A DNA stretch of 64,000 nt from Desulfatiglans anilini DSM 4660 (lineage in GTDB: Bacteria; Desulfobacterota; DSM-4660; Desulfatiglandales; Desulfatiglandaceae): the NCBI RefSeq assembly GCF_000422285.1, contig NZ_AULM01000002.1, forward strand, positions 310,001 through 374,000. Direction: 5' to 3'. This document shows positions 43,929 through 52,381 of this stretch, piece after piece. Numbering within the stretch: position 1 is the first letter of the stretch; each line of letters opens with the position of its first letter. Below the pieces are notes generated by a model. It ran no database searches and was not told the origin of the DNA. It saw only the letters and a list, made by a program, of their open reading frames with translations. Made by a program: the position numbers and the translations under genes.

Positions 43929-44882
43929 TCATGCTGCTCCTGGAGCCACATTGACCCAGTGCTGCATCCAGTCCTCGATGTCCATCACCTGTTGGGATTT
44001 GATATGCCGTCTTTGCTCACCGCACCGAATGACCACGTCATCAAGAATCGACGATAAAACCTCGGGGCGACCTTTCACATAGGCCATAAATCTCCCCGCG
44101 AAATCCCGGCCGCCATGAAGATATGCCGCGATGCAGCGGTTTCGCACCCAATCAGTGTGGTTCCACCTGTATCCCCTTTTTTCCGCGTAGTGGTAGAGCG
44201 GCGGGCCCGGTATGATGTTGATGTGGTAACCGAGCACGGCCAGGCAGAAGTTCAGGAAATTCTCCCCGCCCCCGTAAATCCCCAGCTCCGCCGGCCAGCC
44301 CCCAAGCCGGTCAACCAGGATTTCGCGCGTGATCATCACTCCGCATGTGCTCATGCAGGGCACCCGGTACGGCTTTTCCGCCGGCCGGTAGCGGCTGAAG
44401 GAATAATGGGCAACGCCCTTTTCCGCATCGGCAACCAGTTTGTAGATCAATTCCCGGCCCGTCCGCTCGAGCATGTAGGAAAGGGGCAGATGCAGGGTTC
44501 CGTGAAGTGCCTCGTGGTGCGCCTCGTAATATCGGTACATCCCCACCAAAGCTCCTTGGCTCAAGATGCAGTGCCCGTCGCAGAAGAACAAAAAAGGCGC
44601 GTCGGTAGCCCGCACGGCCGCCATTTTGGCGTTCCAGTGGGACAGCTTGTCCGAATAAGATAGACAGGTTACCCTCTCTTGAATCCGTGCGATCTCGGCC
44701 ATATACTGGCCGCCTTTATCCGCCGGCCGGCCCTGGGCAGCGACCTCCTGGCAGTAGTTGTCAACGGCAATGATCTTGTAGTCGATCCCAGACCCATTGA
44801 GCTCACACATGAGGTTTTGGACTGTGAAGGCGATCTGCGGGTACTCGTTGACAAATGGTATGACGATGGCCAGTTCGGTCAC
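43929..44882 (-). CDS. GT-A glycosyltransferase with polypeptide GalNAc-transferase-like motifs
   Basis: 317 residues. GT2-type start (LAIVIPFVNEYPQIAFTVQNLM). The metal-binding triplet is D-G-H at 102-104 in FFCDGHCILSQGAL. DxH, rather than DxD, is the hallmark of the animal polypeptide GalNAc-transferases (GT27) that start O-glycosylation on Ser/Thr. A second match is GGWPAELGIYGGGENFL (GGGEN at 204-208), similar to the GT27 WGGEN block, followed by IIPGPPLYHYAEKRGY. Overlaps the methyltransferase gene by ATGA. Probably the first sugar-adding enzyme for the phage virion proteins with TTTT tails; acceptor not proven. Confidence 0.82.
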   Translation of the reverse strand: MTELAIVIPFVNEYPQIAFTVQNLMCELNGSGIDYKIIAVDNYCQEVAAQGRPADKGGQYMAEIARIQERVTCLSYSDKLSHWNAKMAAVRATDAPFLFFCDGHCILSQGALVGMYRYYEAHHEALHGTLHLPLSYMLERTGRELIYKLVADAEKGVAHYSFSRYRPAEKPYRVPCMSTCGVMITREILVDRLGGWPAELGIYGGGENFLNFCLAVLGYHINIIPGPPLYHYAEKRGYRWNHTDWVRNRCIAAYLHGGRDFAGRFMAYVKGRPEVLSSILDDVVIRCGEQRRHIKSQQVMDIEDWMQHWVNVAPGAA

Positions 44883-45457
44883 GGCTTTACCCCCTCCACT
44901 CGAAAATCACGGTTTCCCATGCCGTGGGTCCGACCATGCCCGACATGGACGACTCTAAAGCCGCAGGATATCATCAGCTCTGCCGCGGTTTCTTTCGTGT
45001 AGCCCCATCGGTGGCTCCATTCATCACCCCACTTGTCCACGTGGGGCTGATTTCCGTAGAGCCCGCAGATCAAGCCTGCAATGTCATTTCCGTAGTGCTG
45101 GTACATGCCGAGGATGTCCGGCCCCTCGAGGATGAGGCGCCCGCCTGGGCGAAGGAGAGCGAAGCAATCCTGCAGCATCTTCTTGGCTCCGGGCGGCCGG
45201 AAGTGCTCCACCACGTGGGAGCTCAGAATCCCGGCGAACACCCCAGCAGGGAGAATATCCGCCACGGCTTCGATGCGCCCTATGACATCGGTGCAAAGGC
45301 CGCCGCGCTGGAACTCGGTCATGTCGTAGTTGATATGGTCGGTCTTGAGCATTTCACCGGATCCCAGGTTAAGCCTCGGATCCGCGAGGCATCGCTTCTG
45401 ATCCACCGACCCGGGTGCACACCCCCTCCTGCAGACCGCACAAAGCTCGTCGTTCAA
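44879..45457 (-). CDS. SAM-dependent methyltransferase (class I)
   Basis: 192 residues from TTG 45457 (GGAAAGGGG before; the much longer upstream open frame runs antisense-like through the GT9 gene and is not protein-like). Methyltransf_11 pattern: RLNLGSGEML, YDMTEFQRGG, ILSSHVVEHFRP (motif II-like SSHVVEH) and LLRPGGRLILEGPDI (motif III). Probably methylates a sugar, as small methyltransferases beside glycosyltransferases commonly do. Its start overlaps the GT9 stop (TTGA) and its stop overlaps the next glycosyltransferase (ATGA). Confidence 0.85.
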   Translation of the reverse strand: MNDELCAVCRRGCAPGSVDQKRCLADPRLNLGSGEMLKTDHINYDMTEFQRGGLCTDVIGRIEAVADILPAGVFAGILSSHVVEHFRPPGAKKMLQDCFALLRPGGRLILEGPDILGMYQHYGNDIAGLICGLYGNQPHVDKWGDEWSHRWGYTKETAAELMISCGFRVVHVGHGRTHGMGNRDFRVEGVKP

Positions 45458-46206
45458 CGGGCACCCCTTTCCGCGGCCTCCTGGGCCGCTGCAGCCACTT
45501 GGGCCACGGTGATTTCCTTCATGCACCGGCGTTCCAGAAAATCCACGCACGGATCCGGGTTGTAGCAATAGCTGCATGGCAGCGGGTTGCAGATGTTCAC
45601 CTGCTCCTCGTATCCGTTCCAGGCCGGATCCGCAAACCCGCCGAAGACAACCACAGCGGGGACCCCGAGGGCCCGGGCAATGTGGCTGAGCCCTCCCTCG
45701 GCGCAGACCACGGCCCGGTAGGAGCCGACCACGCGCACCAGGTCGGCCACTGTTTGGCATCGCGGGATCGGCTCGAATCCAGGCATACCGGATAATTCCA
45801 GGAACCCAGGCCAAACCTTTTTGTTCCACCAATGTCCCTTGTGTCTCACCTGGACTCCGACCCGGGAACGCCAAACCTCCCGCTCCCACCCTCCGGCGAG
45901 ATAGATCTCCGGTTTGAGCTCCGGGGGCTCGAGTTCCAGCCCGTAGGCCTTCGAGACAATCTCCCAATCACTCAGGATGTGGTGCCGGGTTGGCAGAACC
46001 CGGTGAATCGGATCCGGGTAGCCGAGGAACACCCCGTCCCGCCCCTCGTTGATGCCGTCCACAAAGGGGCTGGCCGCGAGGATTGCCGGGTGATTTGTGT
46101 TTACCACCACTCTGGCTCCCGGGCAGGTCTCCTTGATCCGCCGCAGAGTCGGTGTCAAGAAGAGCAGGTCGCCGATGCCGTTGAAACTCTTGATCCTAAT
46201 TTCCAC
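45454..46206 (-). CDS. Glycosyltransferase family 9-like (heptosyltransferase fold)
   Basis: 250 residues from GTG 46206 (GGAGGAGACGC upstream, inside the end of the previous gene). GT9 features: IRIKSFNGIGDLLFLTPTLRRIKE at the start, VVVNTNHPAILAASPFVDG, and the nucleotide-sugar block VVCAEGGLSHIARALGVPAVVVFGGFADP near 200. GT9 enzymes use ADP-heptose; the host carries gmhA, so that donor should exist. A Cys-rich tail (CSYCYNPDPCVDFLERRC) is unusual and may bind metal. Part of the four-gene sugar operon. Confidence 0.87.
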   Translation of the reverse strand: MEIRIKSFNGIGDLLFLTPTLRRIKETCPGARVVVNTNHPAILAASPFVDGINEGRDGVFLGYPDPIHRVLPTRHHILSDWEIVSKAYGLELEPPELKPEIYLAGGWEREVWRSRVGVQVRHKGHWWNKKVWPGFLELSGMPGFEPIPRCQTVADLVRVVGSYRAVVCAEGGLSHIARALGVPAVVVFGGFADPAWNGYEEQVNICNPLPCSYCYNPDPCVDFLERRCMKEITVAQVAAAAQEAAERGAR

Positions 46207-47467
46207 GCGTCTCCTCCAGCATCGGCAGATATTCATTGTGATAGAGCCAATCCCAGTTGTACCGACGCCTGGCATAGTCCCTGGCGCTGATGCTCAGATC
46301 CCGGCGCATCCGGTCCAATATGTCGCGCGCGATTCCGGCGAAATACTCCTCCGGGGCAGCAATCACATATTTCTGTCGGTGGCTCCCGAAGTGATAGAAC
46401 AGGGCCCGGCCACCGGCGACCTCCCTCTGCATGGGGAGGCTCTCGTTGAGCACCAGGAGACATCCGGCCAGGGCGGCCTCGGGTACTACCAGGCCGAAGG
46501 TCTCTTCCTTCGTCGGGAAAATGAACAGGTTCGAACAGGCAAAGAGTTCCCGGACCATCCGCTTGGGGATCCCGATTTCCCATTCCGGCCGCAGCCGGCA
46601 GGTGAACGTGACCTCTTGCCCGACGATCAGCCCTTGCTCGACGGCCCAGACCTCGAGGCCCGCAATCGCTGTCTTGCGCTCCGGCGTGGTTGCGTGCTGA
46701 GCTGCGATCAGAAGACAGACGCTGGCCCCCTGGCTTTTGAGAGCCGCGAAGATTTGGATGACCTCTCGCGCCCGCTTGGCGTGCAGGCGGTCGGCGCCGG
46801 CCGGCAGGATCTGAACCACCTCGGCCTGAAGCAGCCCCGGCACCCGAGCGATCACCTCGCAGGTCTCGGGGCTGAAGTCATGAAAGGTCCGGAGGTCCTT
46901 GACATGGTGGATTGCCAGAACATCCTCGGGCCCGCCGCGGTATTTGTTGATCACGCGCGGGAGGTCCGTTTTATTTGGGTATACCACCTTGTGGTTGCCG
47001 ATCGGCTTGTACTCCCGGATCCGCCGCCAGTGCCTATCATTGGCCGGCACACTGTGGATCCAGTGGAACCACCGTACCTCCGGCAGATGCGGCCCGGCCT
47101 GCTTGACGCCCTGACCGTAGGGCACGTTCCAGCCGGTGTAGATCCAGTCATGCGTGAAGGCGGCGTCAAATCCTGACAGCGCTCCCTCAAGGAAGGCCTG
47201 GGTTCGATCGGCAAGGACCTGGCCTTCCGGCTTGAGGGGTTCCATGTGTTTGTAGTCGATCAAGGGCGCCGCAGGCACCTCCCTGCGCAAAGTGACGCCG
47301 GCCGGCAGGTCGAAGGGCCAGGCCTCCACCAGGTCGAATTTCTCTGAAACGAACAGATGAACCTCATGATCATAGGCAGCTAGCATCCGGGCCTGGTCCA
47401 GCACAATGCCTGTCAGGCTGTAGCCCGGGTTCATCCGCTTGAAGTTGGTCAGGATGGCGATCTTCAC
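46196..47467 (-). CDS. Glycosyltransferase family 4 (GT-B)
   Basis: 423 residues from GTG 47467 (GGGGGTG upstream; overlaps the previous stop as GTGA). GT-B fold with KIAILTNFKRMNPGYSLTGI at the start and the C-terminal donor-binding part VVQILPAGADRLHAKRAREVIQIF and LFIFPTKEETFGLVVPEAALAGC (E-x7-E motif). The end WDWLYHNEYLPMLEETR is typical of GT4. First gene of the GT4-GT9-methyltransferase-GT operon at the end of the phage structural block. Confidence 0.9.
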   Translation of the reverse strand: MKIAILTNFKRMNPGYSLTGIVLDQARMLAAYDHEVHLFVSEKFDLVEAWPFDLPAGVTLRREVPAAPLIDYKHMEPLKPEGQVLADRTQAFLEGALSGFDAAFTHDWIYTGWNVPYGQGVKQAGPHLPEVRWFHWIHSVPANDRHWRRIREYKPIGNHKVVYPNKTDLPRVINKYRGGPEDVLAIHHVKDLRTFHDFSPETCEVIARVPGLLQAEVVQILPAGADRLHAKRAREVIQIFAALKSQGASVCLLIAAQHATTPERKTAIAGLEVWAVEQGLIVGQEVTFTCRLRPEWEIGIPKRMVRELFACSNLFIFPTKEETFGLVVPEAALAGCLLVLNESLPMQREVAGGRALFYHFGSHRQKYVIAAPEEYFAGIARDILDRMRRDLSISARDYARRRYNWDWLYHNEYLPMLEETRGN

Positions 47468-47685
47468 TTCGGCACCCCCGGCACCACCGGCTTCCATTTC
47501 CCGGATCCGGCATGATAGGCCAGGATATCCCCGTCAGCCCGGCCGGATATATCGACGTCCAGGAGAGCGCTCAGATAGAGCAGCGTGTTGTTGAGCCTTT
47601 CCCAGTTGCCGTTATGATGCTCCAGCCAGTCAGTATCGCCGTACTCGGTTGTTTTCAGCCCGCTCGGGCTCAAGGTCGTCGCCAT
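47464..47685 (-). CDS. Small tail-associated protein, paralogue 1 of 3
   Basis: 73 residues from ATG 47685 (AGGAGAGATTGC upstream). Contains NGNWERLNNTLLYLSALLDVD, a short RADGDIL segment and SGKWKPV, the module also present in the next two genes. Such modules are common at the ends of phage tail-fibre proteins. No acidic Thr tail in this copy. Function unknown; probably a virion or fibre-assembly component. Confidence 0.68.
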   Translation of the reverse strand: MATTLSPSGLKTTEYGDTDWLEHHNGNWERLNNTLLYLSALLDVDISGRADGDILAYHAGSGKWKPVVPGVPK

Positions 47686-47695
47686 GCAATCTCTC

Positions 47696-47902
47696 CTATA
47701 AAACGACCGCTTCCCATTTTGCGGATTCGGAATTCCAGCGCAGCACGGCGCCATCGGCAAGGCTGGTCGCGTCGACATCCAGCAAGGCGCTGATTTTGAG
47801 CAGTTTCTGATTCAGCAGATCCACGTTTTTATTGTAGATCGCCACCCAGTAAGGCTGCCCGTAATCGGCGGTTTCAAGCTTTGTGGCGGCCAAGATCGTC
47901 AT
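47696..47902 (-). CDS. Small tail-associated protein, paralogue 2 of 3
   Basis: 68 residues. Same module as its neighbours: NVDLLNQKLLKISALLDVD, LADGAVLRWN, SAKWEAV. The middle copy of a tandem triplet and the shortest version; ends directly after the KW motif, with no acidic Thr tail. Confidence 0.68.
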   Translation of the reverse strand: MTILAATKLETADYGQPYWVAIYNKNVDLLNQKLLKISALLDVDATSLADGAVLRWNSESAKWEAVVL

Positions 47903-47911
47903 GCTGTGCCT

Positions 47912-48151
47912 CTAAGTTGTTGTGGTTTCCTCTTCGAAGATATCGTCCCAAGGCGTTGCCACCCATTTCTGCGAGCTGGCATTCCACACCAGGACAGCCC
48001 CATCCTCGAGCGTGCTCAGATCCGCATCGAGCATCCCGGAGATCTTAAGCAGGGCATCGTTCAGCTTCCGCATGTTGTCACTCAGGATCTGATTCCAGCC
48101 CTGAGCATTCAATGTCAGCTTCTCCAGTTCTGTCGGCATCACTTTGGGCAT
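47912..48151 (-). CDS. Small tail-associated protein, paralogue 3 of 3, with EEETTTT tail
   Basis: 79 residues. Module NMRKLNDALLKISGMLDAD, LEDGAVLVWN, QKWVAT as in the two following genes, then DDIFEEETTTT as the very last residues. The tail is the shortest instance of the acidic/threonine tag seen on four larger virion proteins. Lies directly downstream of the tail hub gene. Confidence 0.72.
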   Translation of the reverse strand: MPKVMPTELEKLTLNAQGWNQILSDNMRKLNDALLKISGMLDADLSTLEDGAVLVWNASSQKWVATPWDDIFEEETTTT

Positions 48152-48160
48152 TTTTCTCCC

Positions 48161-50473
48161 CTACGCAACTGGTCCTATGTAGCTCTTGCCAACTTCATCT
48201 CCCACGTCGATGGAAATCACCTCGCCCAAGTACTGCCCCTCCCTGCGGGGCTGCATGTAGAGGGTGAAATTGCCGTTCATCGAGTATTCGCCGTAGTAGG
48301 GCCCATAAGGCACAATGATCCAATAGTGGACCCCATAGACGGAGTCCCAGATCTCGAAGCTGGTATCCGTATCCCACAGGAAAGGCTCCTGATCGGTCTG
48401 GTTCTCCGCGGCCACGGCGCCGGCGCCCTGTTTCGTTTGGTTCGTGGGCCAGATTCTGATATGCAGGGTGAAGTAATCCTGCCTGTAAACCTCGACCCTG
48501 CAGGGAGACCAGGGCTTTGCGGCCTTGTAGGCCTTCACGGTATGGATCGCTGTCGCATCAGCCGGGTTGAGGACCTTGGCTCCAACCTTCGGCAGCATTT
48601 TGGTGTAGAAGTTGCTCCCCGGTACAACTTGTCCGAAGGTGGTGTATTCCCCTTCGCCGACAACATTGTCCGCCAGAGTGGTGAGCCAGATCACGGATCC
48701 GGCTCCATGCGTTTCGACGGGCGTGTTGTAGATCCCGCGCATGCAACCTGTCAGTCGATAGCTGGATTCTCCCTCTGGTGTGACGTTCTGAAAGCCGATG
48801 ATCTCGTTTCCTATGATGGCAATCCGAGGGGTGGAGAAAAGGGCCTCCCTCGATATTGTCCCGAAAACCGGGTCATTCCTCGCCGGCGTGTAAAGGATGC
48901 CGACCTCGTCATCGATGGCCGGCGTATCAGAGGGATAATCTTCATCCAGAGTGCCACGCTGAGAGAAGGTGCCCACGGTGCCGAGGTTTGTGTAATCCGT
49001 ACCGTTTATGCTCACCAGGACCACGAATCCGTTTTCATAGGCGGTTCTGCGCTGAGCCAGCAGCACAAAGGCCGGGTATCTTCCAAAGCTGCTGTTGTAT
49101 GGCAGCTCAAAGATGGCCTGGTGCAGCAGGGCCTGAGGCTGGTAGTCGGGAGGCTCCCATTCAGGATCACCACTGTCGACGTATCCGTCGTCAAATAGCT
49201 TGCTCGTCACCTGTTCGGCCTGGAAGGTCAGTTCGTTCCGATCGATTTCGGAGACATCCTTACGGGTGATCCAGTAGTCGACTCCCTCGAGGCCGTAACG
49301 CGAGTGGTTAATCCTGACGATGTGCCCTACGTTCAGGCGGGCGCATTTCATGTGGGTCTTGAAGGTGAGGTTGGCGCCCGGGAAACTCTCGTGCTTCATG
49401 ATTTCCCAGAGCCGCTTGCTGGCTGTGGTCACATCCCGAAAACACGTGAGGTCGACGCTCAGAGGAATCTGGCGCCCCACAAGCCGGATGTTCGCCGGGT
49501 TGTAGCAGGAAACGGTTCTGGTGCTGTAGAGCTGATTCTCGTCGATATAGCTCCCTCGGAAAAAGTTGTGGGTATCGAGCCAATGCTTCCTTGTGATCGT
49601 GAAATCAAGGAAATCGTCGTTATCATCGCTCAATTCCATAAAGGGCTCTTCGCTGGGATCGAAGGCCTTGATGATGAACTTATCCTCCTCGTCGACCCCG
49701 AAGGCGCCGCCCACCCACTCAAGGACCTTGGCGATGTGCTTCTTGATTTCCTTCTGCTCCCGCAGCTCGACGTTGATCCCGTAGCCTCGCTCGTACCAGT
49801 AATCTGCAGCCTCATTGAATTTATCGAGATTGATCCAGGTACCTCCCGCCCCTGCCTGCAGCAGCATGTCGTAGATGACCGCCGCCGGGTTCAAACCCTT
49901 TTCCATGACGGCATGGTTGACCGGGCTATCTTCGAGAGGTGCGTCCACGGTGTAATGGATGGTCGGGACAAAGGTTACGTTTTCACCAAGGTAGAGCCTC
50001 TTGAAAAAGACATGGGCGACATCCGGGATCCGGTTGGCGTGTTCTCCGGGCTCCGACGGGAAATCCGGCTCGGACCCGTCGTTCAGCGTAATGGTTGTAG
50101 CGCTTGGGGTGCGTTTGTCGTCCTGGACGTAGTATTCGACAATCTGCATCCCGCCGCGGCTTGCACAGATCGCCTGCCACACGTCCAGGTAATAGTAATA
50201 TCCAACCGTTACTTCACTTTCATCCCCCTTACCTCCGGCGGTCTGAGTGTGCGCCACAGCCTCGAGGTTTCCGTACCAGATGATGTTCCCCGAAACCCTC
50301 CGCCGGCCATAGATGACGGGAACAACGGCCCCTTCCTGGGCGGTCGTGACATTGAAATCATCCAGCGATGCCGGCGCCATGTCGGTTTTGGCAGCCTTCT
50401 TGGCGGCATACATCCCTAAGGCCACCCCTAGTCCGGCCATCATGGTCACGCCGACTATAATCCAGACGCCCAC
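48161..50473 (-). CDS. Phage tail hub / host-specificity protein (GTA gp15-like)
   Basis: About 770 residues from GTG 50473 (GGGGG upstream; TTG 50479 is an alternative). N-terminal hydrophobic helix (IIVGVTMMAGLGVALGMYA), then EGAVVPVIYGRRRVSGNIIW, a phrase typical of tail-tip proteins of the RcGTA gp15 and lambda J kinds, and long beta-rich regions. It follows NlpC/P60 and DUF2163 genes in the same order as in gene transfer agents. It likely forms the central hub that contacts the host surface. No Thr tail. Confidence 0.8.
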   Translation of the reverse strand: MGVWIIVGVTMMAGLGVALGMYAAKKAAKTDMAPASLDDFNVTTAQEGAVVPVIYGRRRVSGNIIWYGNLEAVAHTQTAGGKGDESEVTVGYYYYLDVWQAICASRGGMQIVEYYVQDDKRTPSATTITLNDGSEPDFPSEPGEHANRIPDVAHVFFKRLYLGENVTFVPTIHYTVDAPLEDSPVNHAVMEKGLNPAAVIYDMLLQAGAGGTWINLDKFNEAADYWYERGYGINVELREQKEIKKHIAKVLEWVGGAFGVDEEDKFIIKAFDPSEEPFMELSDDNDDFLDFTITRKHWLDTHNFFRGSYIDENQLYSTRTVSCYNPANIRLVGRQIPLSVDLTCFRDVTTASKRLWEIMKHESFPGANLTFKTHMKCARLNVGHIVRINHSRYGLEGVDYWITRKDVSEIDRNELTFQAEQVTSKLFDDGYVDSGDPEWEPPDYQPQALLHQAIFELPYNSSFGRYPAFVLLAQRRTAYENGFVVLVSINGTDYTNLGTVGTFSQRGTLDEDYPSDTPAIDDEVGILYTPARNDPVFGTISREALFSTPRIAIIGNEIIGFQNVTPEGESSYRLTGCMRGIYNTPVETHGAGSVIWLTTLADNVVGEGEYTTFGQVVPGSNFYTKMLPKVGAKVLNPADATAIHTVKAYKAAKPWSPCRVEVYRQDYFTLHIRIWPTNQTKQGAGAVAAENQTDQEPFLWDTDTSFEIWDSVYGVHYWIIVPYGPYYGEYSMNGNFTLYMQPRREGQYLGEVISIDVGDEVGKSYIGPVA

Positions 50474-50475
50474 GG

Positions 50476-50967
50476 TCAATTCCCCCGCATGATTCGGAAT
50501 GAATGCGTCATTTGGTCGATCCAACCCTGGCGCAACTTCAGGTAACAGAAGCCACGTCCGTTGATCGCGTTTGCGAATCTGCCGTCTCCCAGGAAGATTC
50601 CGGCATGATTTGAAACGAGCGTTTTCACTGTCGAGAAAACGAGGACATCCCCCCTGTAAAGTCTTTCGGCGTGAGCGTCGACCTCCGCAATCGTAAAGCC
50701 GTGGGCAAGATGGTTCCGAAAATGCCGTTCGAAGCTCTCGAGGATGAGTTCCTGGCTTGTGTGCACGTGCCAATCCCGGGGGTAATAATCGTGCTCAACC
50801 CGCAGAAGGATCCCGGCCTCGATGAGGCATCCGCCGATGAAAAGCGTGCAGTCGGCCTCCCGGCCCTTCGTCATCCCAAGGTGTTTATAGGGCGTGCCCT
50901 CCCAGGAATCGATAATCCGGAGAAATCTCTCCCACGCCCGATCATCCTCAAAATATGGCACCATCAT
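50476..50967 (-). CDS. NlpC/P60-like tail-tip peptidase
   Basis: 163 residues. Cys40 in EADCTLFIGGCLIEAG and His121 in SNHAGIFLGDGRFANAI are the Cys-His pair of the NlpC/P60 fold; the RGDVLVF strand precedes the His as in the family. In gene transfer agents and many siphoviruses this enzyme sits in the tail tip and cuts peptidoglycan on entry. Located between DUF2163 and hub genes, with a four-base overlap to each. Confidence 0.85.
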   Translation of the reverse strand: MMVPYFEDDRAWERFLRIIDSWEGTPYKHLGMTKGREADCTLFIGGCLIEAGILLRVEHDYYPRDWHVHTSQELILESFERHFRNHLAHGFTIAEVDAHAERLYRGDVLVFSTVKTLVSNHAGIFLGDGRFANAINGRGFCYLKLRQGWIDQMTHSFRIMRGN

Positions 50968-51761
50968 GCTACCCCCCAGACGACCGGGTTCTTGGAGGGA
51001 ATGTAGGGGAACCCCTGGAATCCGTCTTCGAAATTGTTGAATTTGTTCTTACAGGTCGAGGGGCTCCCGTCACATCCAGGGAATACTTTCACCGACGCAC
51101 CAGATGCTACGCGCGAATCAAACGGCACGTGGAGGTTGATCGTGCCGCCCTCGTGTCTTGTGATCATCCTCATGTCATTTCGGATCTGGACATGTCCGCC
51201 GGTGAAATACCCATCAGGGAAGGCTGCAAAATCCGCGCTTTCCATCTGGGATCCATCTACGTCAACGGTTGTCTCGACCTGGTAGTCCTCCTGTGTAAGA
51301 CCACAGCCACTGTCGAACACCATGTGATTGCAGTAGCTCTGGTAAACGACCCTGGGAATGATCACGTCAAGCACGGCCGCCTTGGTGGTTGCGACGGCAG
51401 AAGCCACTCCGTTCCGCGCTGAGATCCGCCGGATTTGGCCGGCAAAGATGACCACGAAATCCGAGAGATCATCGGCAAGTGCCCGATAGATCTTGACGCT
51501 GATCGGCTCCACGGGCTGATTGGCGATGTGAGCGGCCATGAGGTCTGTGATCGGCGCCGTGATGGTGACCTGAACAGCACCAAAATCGGCATCGATGCTG
51601 AATCCGGATCGATGAATGTCGACGGCCTGGAACCGGTACCCCAAAAAGCTCAAGCACTTTCCCCAGGAAGTGACCCGTTCGTGGTCGGTGCCGCTTTCGA
51701 AGGCGTAGAGTTCCGGAAGCCCCGCCTGTTCTACCGCAGACAGGTTGCTCTCATAGGTCAT
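50964..51761 (-). CDS. DUF2163 / phage BR0599 family tail-tip protein
   Basis: 265 residues. The family end is clear: GCDGSPSTCKNKF followed by FNNFEDGFQGFPYIPSKNP. Earlier parts include a beta-rich N-terminus (YAFESGTDHERVTSW) and FDSGCGLTQEDYQVETTV. In RcGTA the equivalent (gp13) is an iron-sulfur containing hub protein, and cysteines in this copy (CNHMVFDSGC, GCDGSPSTC) agree with that. Overlaps the NlpC/P60 gene. Confidence 0.88.
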   Translation of the reverse strand: MTYESNLSAVEQAGLPELYAFESGTDHERVTSWGKCLSFLGYRFQAVDIHRSGFSIDADFGAVQVTITAPITDLMAAHIANQPVEPISVKIYRALADDLSDFVVIFAGQIRRISARNGVASAVATTKAAVLDVIIPRVVYQSYCNHMVFDSGCGLTQEDYQVETTVDVDGSQMESADFAAFPDGYFTGGHVQIRNDMRMITRHEGGTINLHVPFDSRVASGASVKVFPGCDGSPSTCKNKFNNFEDGFQGFPYIPSKNPVVWGVA

Positions 51762-52381
51762 GACGGGTACTCCTGCACCAGTTCTGTGAACCGGCCCTCC
51801 GCATCGGCCAGATGGGAGGTCATAAACTCCAGTTTCAGCGCATCGGTCTCGAATCGGACCAGGTAGAGCATCCCGATCCGGTAGTGGTTCGTGGGCGTGA
51901 TTTCCCGGTCGAGTCCCATCGCAAACAGAAGCTGCAGGCGGCTGTTTTCCTCCCGGTCATCCGTGATGCCGGTGATCTTCCGCGTGATGAGGTCTCCTCC
52001 GTGGGCCTCGATGTAAATCCGCTCATAGCCTTGGTATAACTGCAAGAATCCGTTATCGTGCACCCATAAGTGGGATGCCCCCGCAGCCGAGGCTGCTTGC
52101 AGCGTGAAGGCCGTTTTGGGTCCCTTGAGCCAGAATTTCTTGAGGCGCCCAAGCCGGCCAACGAAGAAGTCCAGGAGTTCATATTCCTCGTCCTTGTCCG
52201 TTCCGAAGCCGGCGCGCAGTCGAAAGGCGGCCGGATCCATGATCGCATCAAGGCCCTGTACGGTCCCGGTGTACTGTCTGAGATCCCGGATCAGCATCGG
52301 ATCGAGCTCGGGTTCGGTAGTCCAGTCCGGCTCGAGCGGGAAGATGGGAAAACCCCCGAGGTCTTGAAGGTCATCAGCCAC
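51758..52381 (-). CDS. Minor tail protein (distal-tail type)
   Basis: 207 residues. The ordering before DUF2163 matches the DUF2460-type distal tail protein of gene transfer agents. The sequence shows FRLRAGFGTDKDEEYELLDFFVGRLGRLKKFWL, where the G-R-L-x-x-F-W part is reminiscent of DUF2460 (short landmarks only: LLDFFVGRLG, KKFWLKGP). Family membership is not certain. Overlaps both neighbours. Confidence 0.65.
   Translation of the reverse strand: MADDLQDLGGFPIFPLEPDWTTEPELDPMLIRDLRQYTGTVQGLDAIMDPAAFRLRAGFGTDKDEEYELLDFFVGRLGRLKKFWLKGPKTAFTLQAASAAGASHLWVHDNGFLQLYQGYERIYIEAHGGDLITRKITGITDDREENSRLQLLFAMGLDREITPTNHYRIGMLYLVRFETDALKLEFMTSHLADAEGRFTELVQEYPS

Noticed and set aside
43764-43931. Selenoprotein encoded by reading through the TGA at 43929
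   Set aside because: No SECIS-like hairpin was recognised right after the TGA and the codons beyond it are not part of a known selenoprotein; reported only as an oddity.
45458-45967. N-terminal extension of the phage methyltransferase
   Set aside because: The upstream residues are low-complexity and antisense-like over the GT9 gene; the methyltransferase domain begins after TTG 45457.
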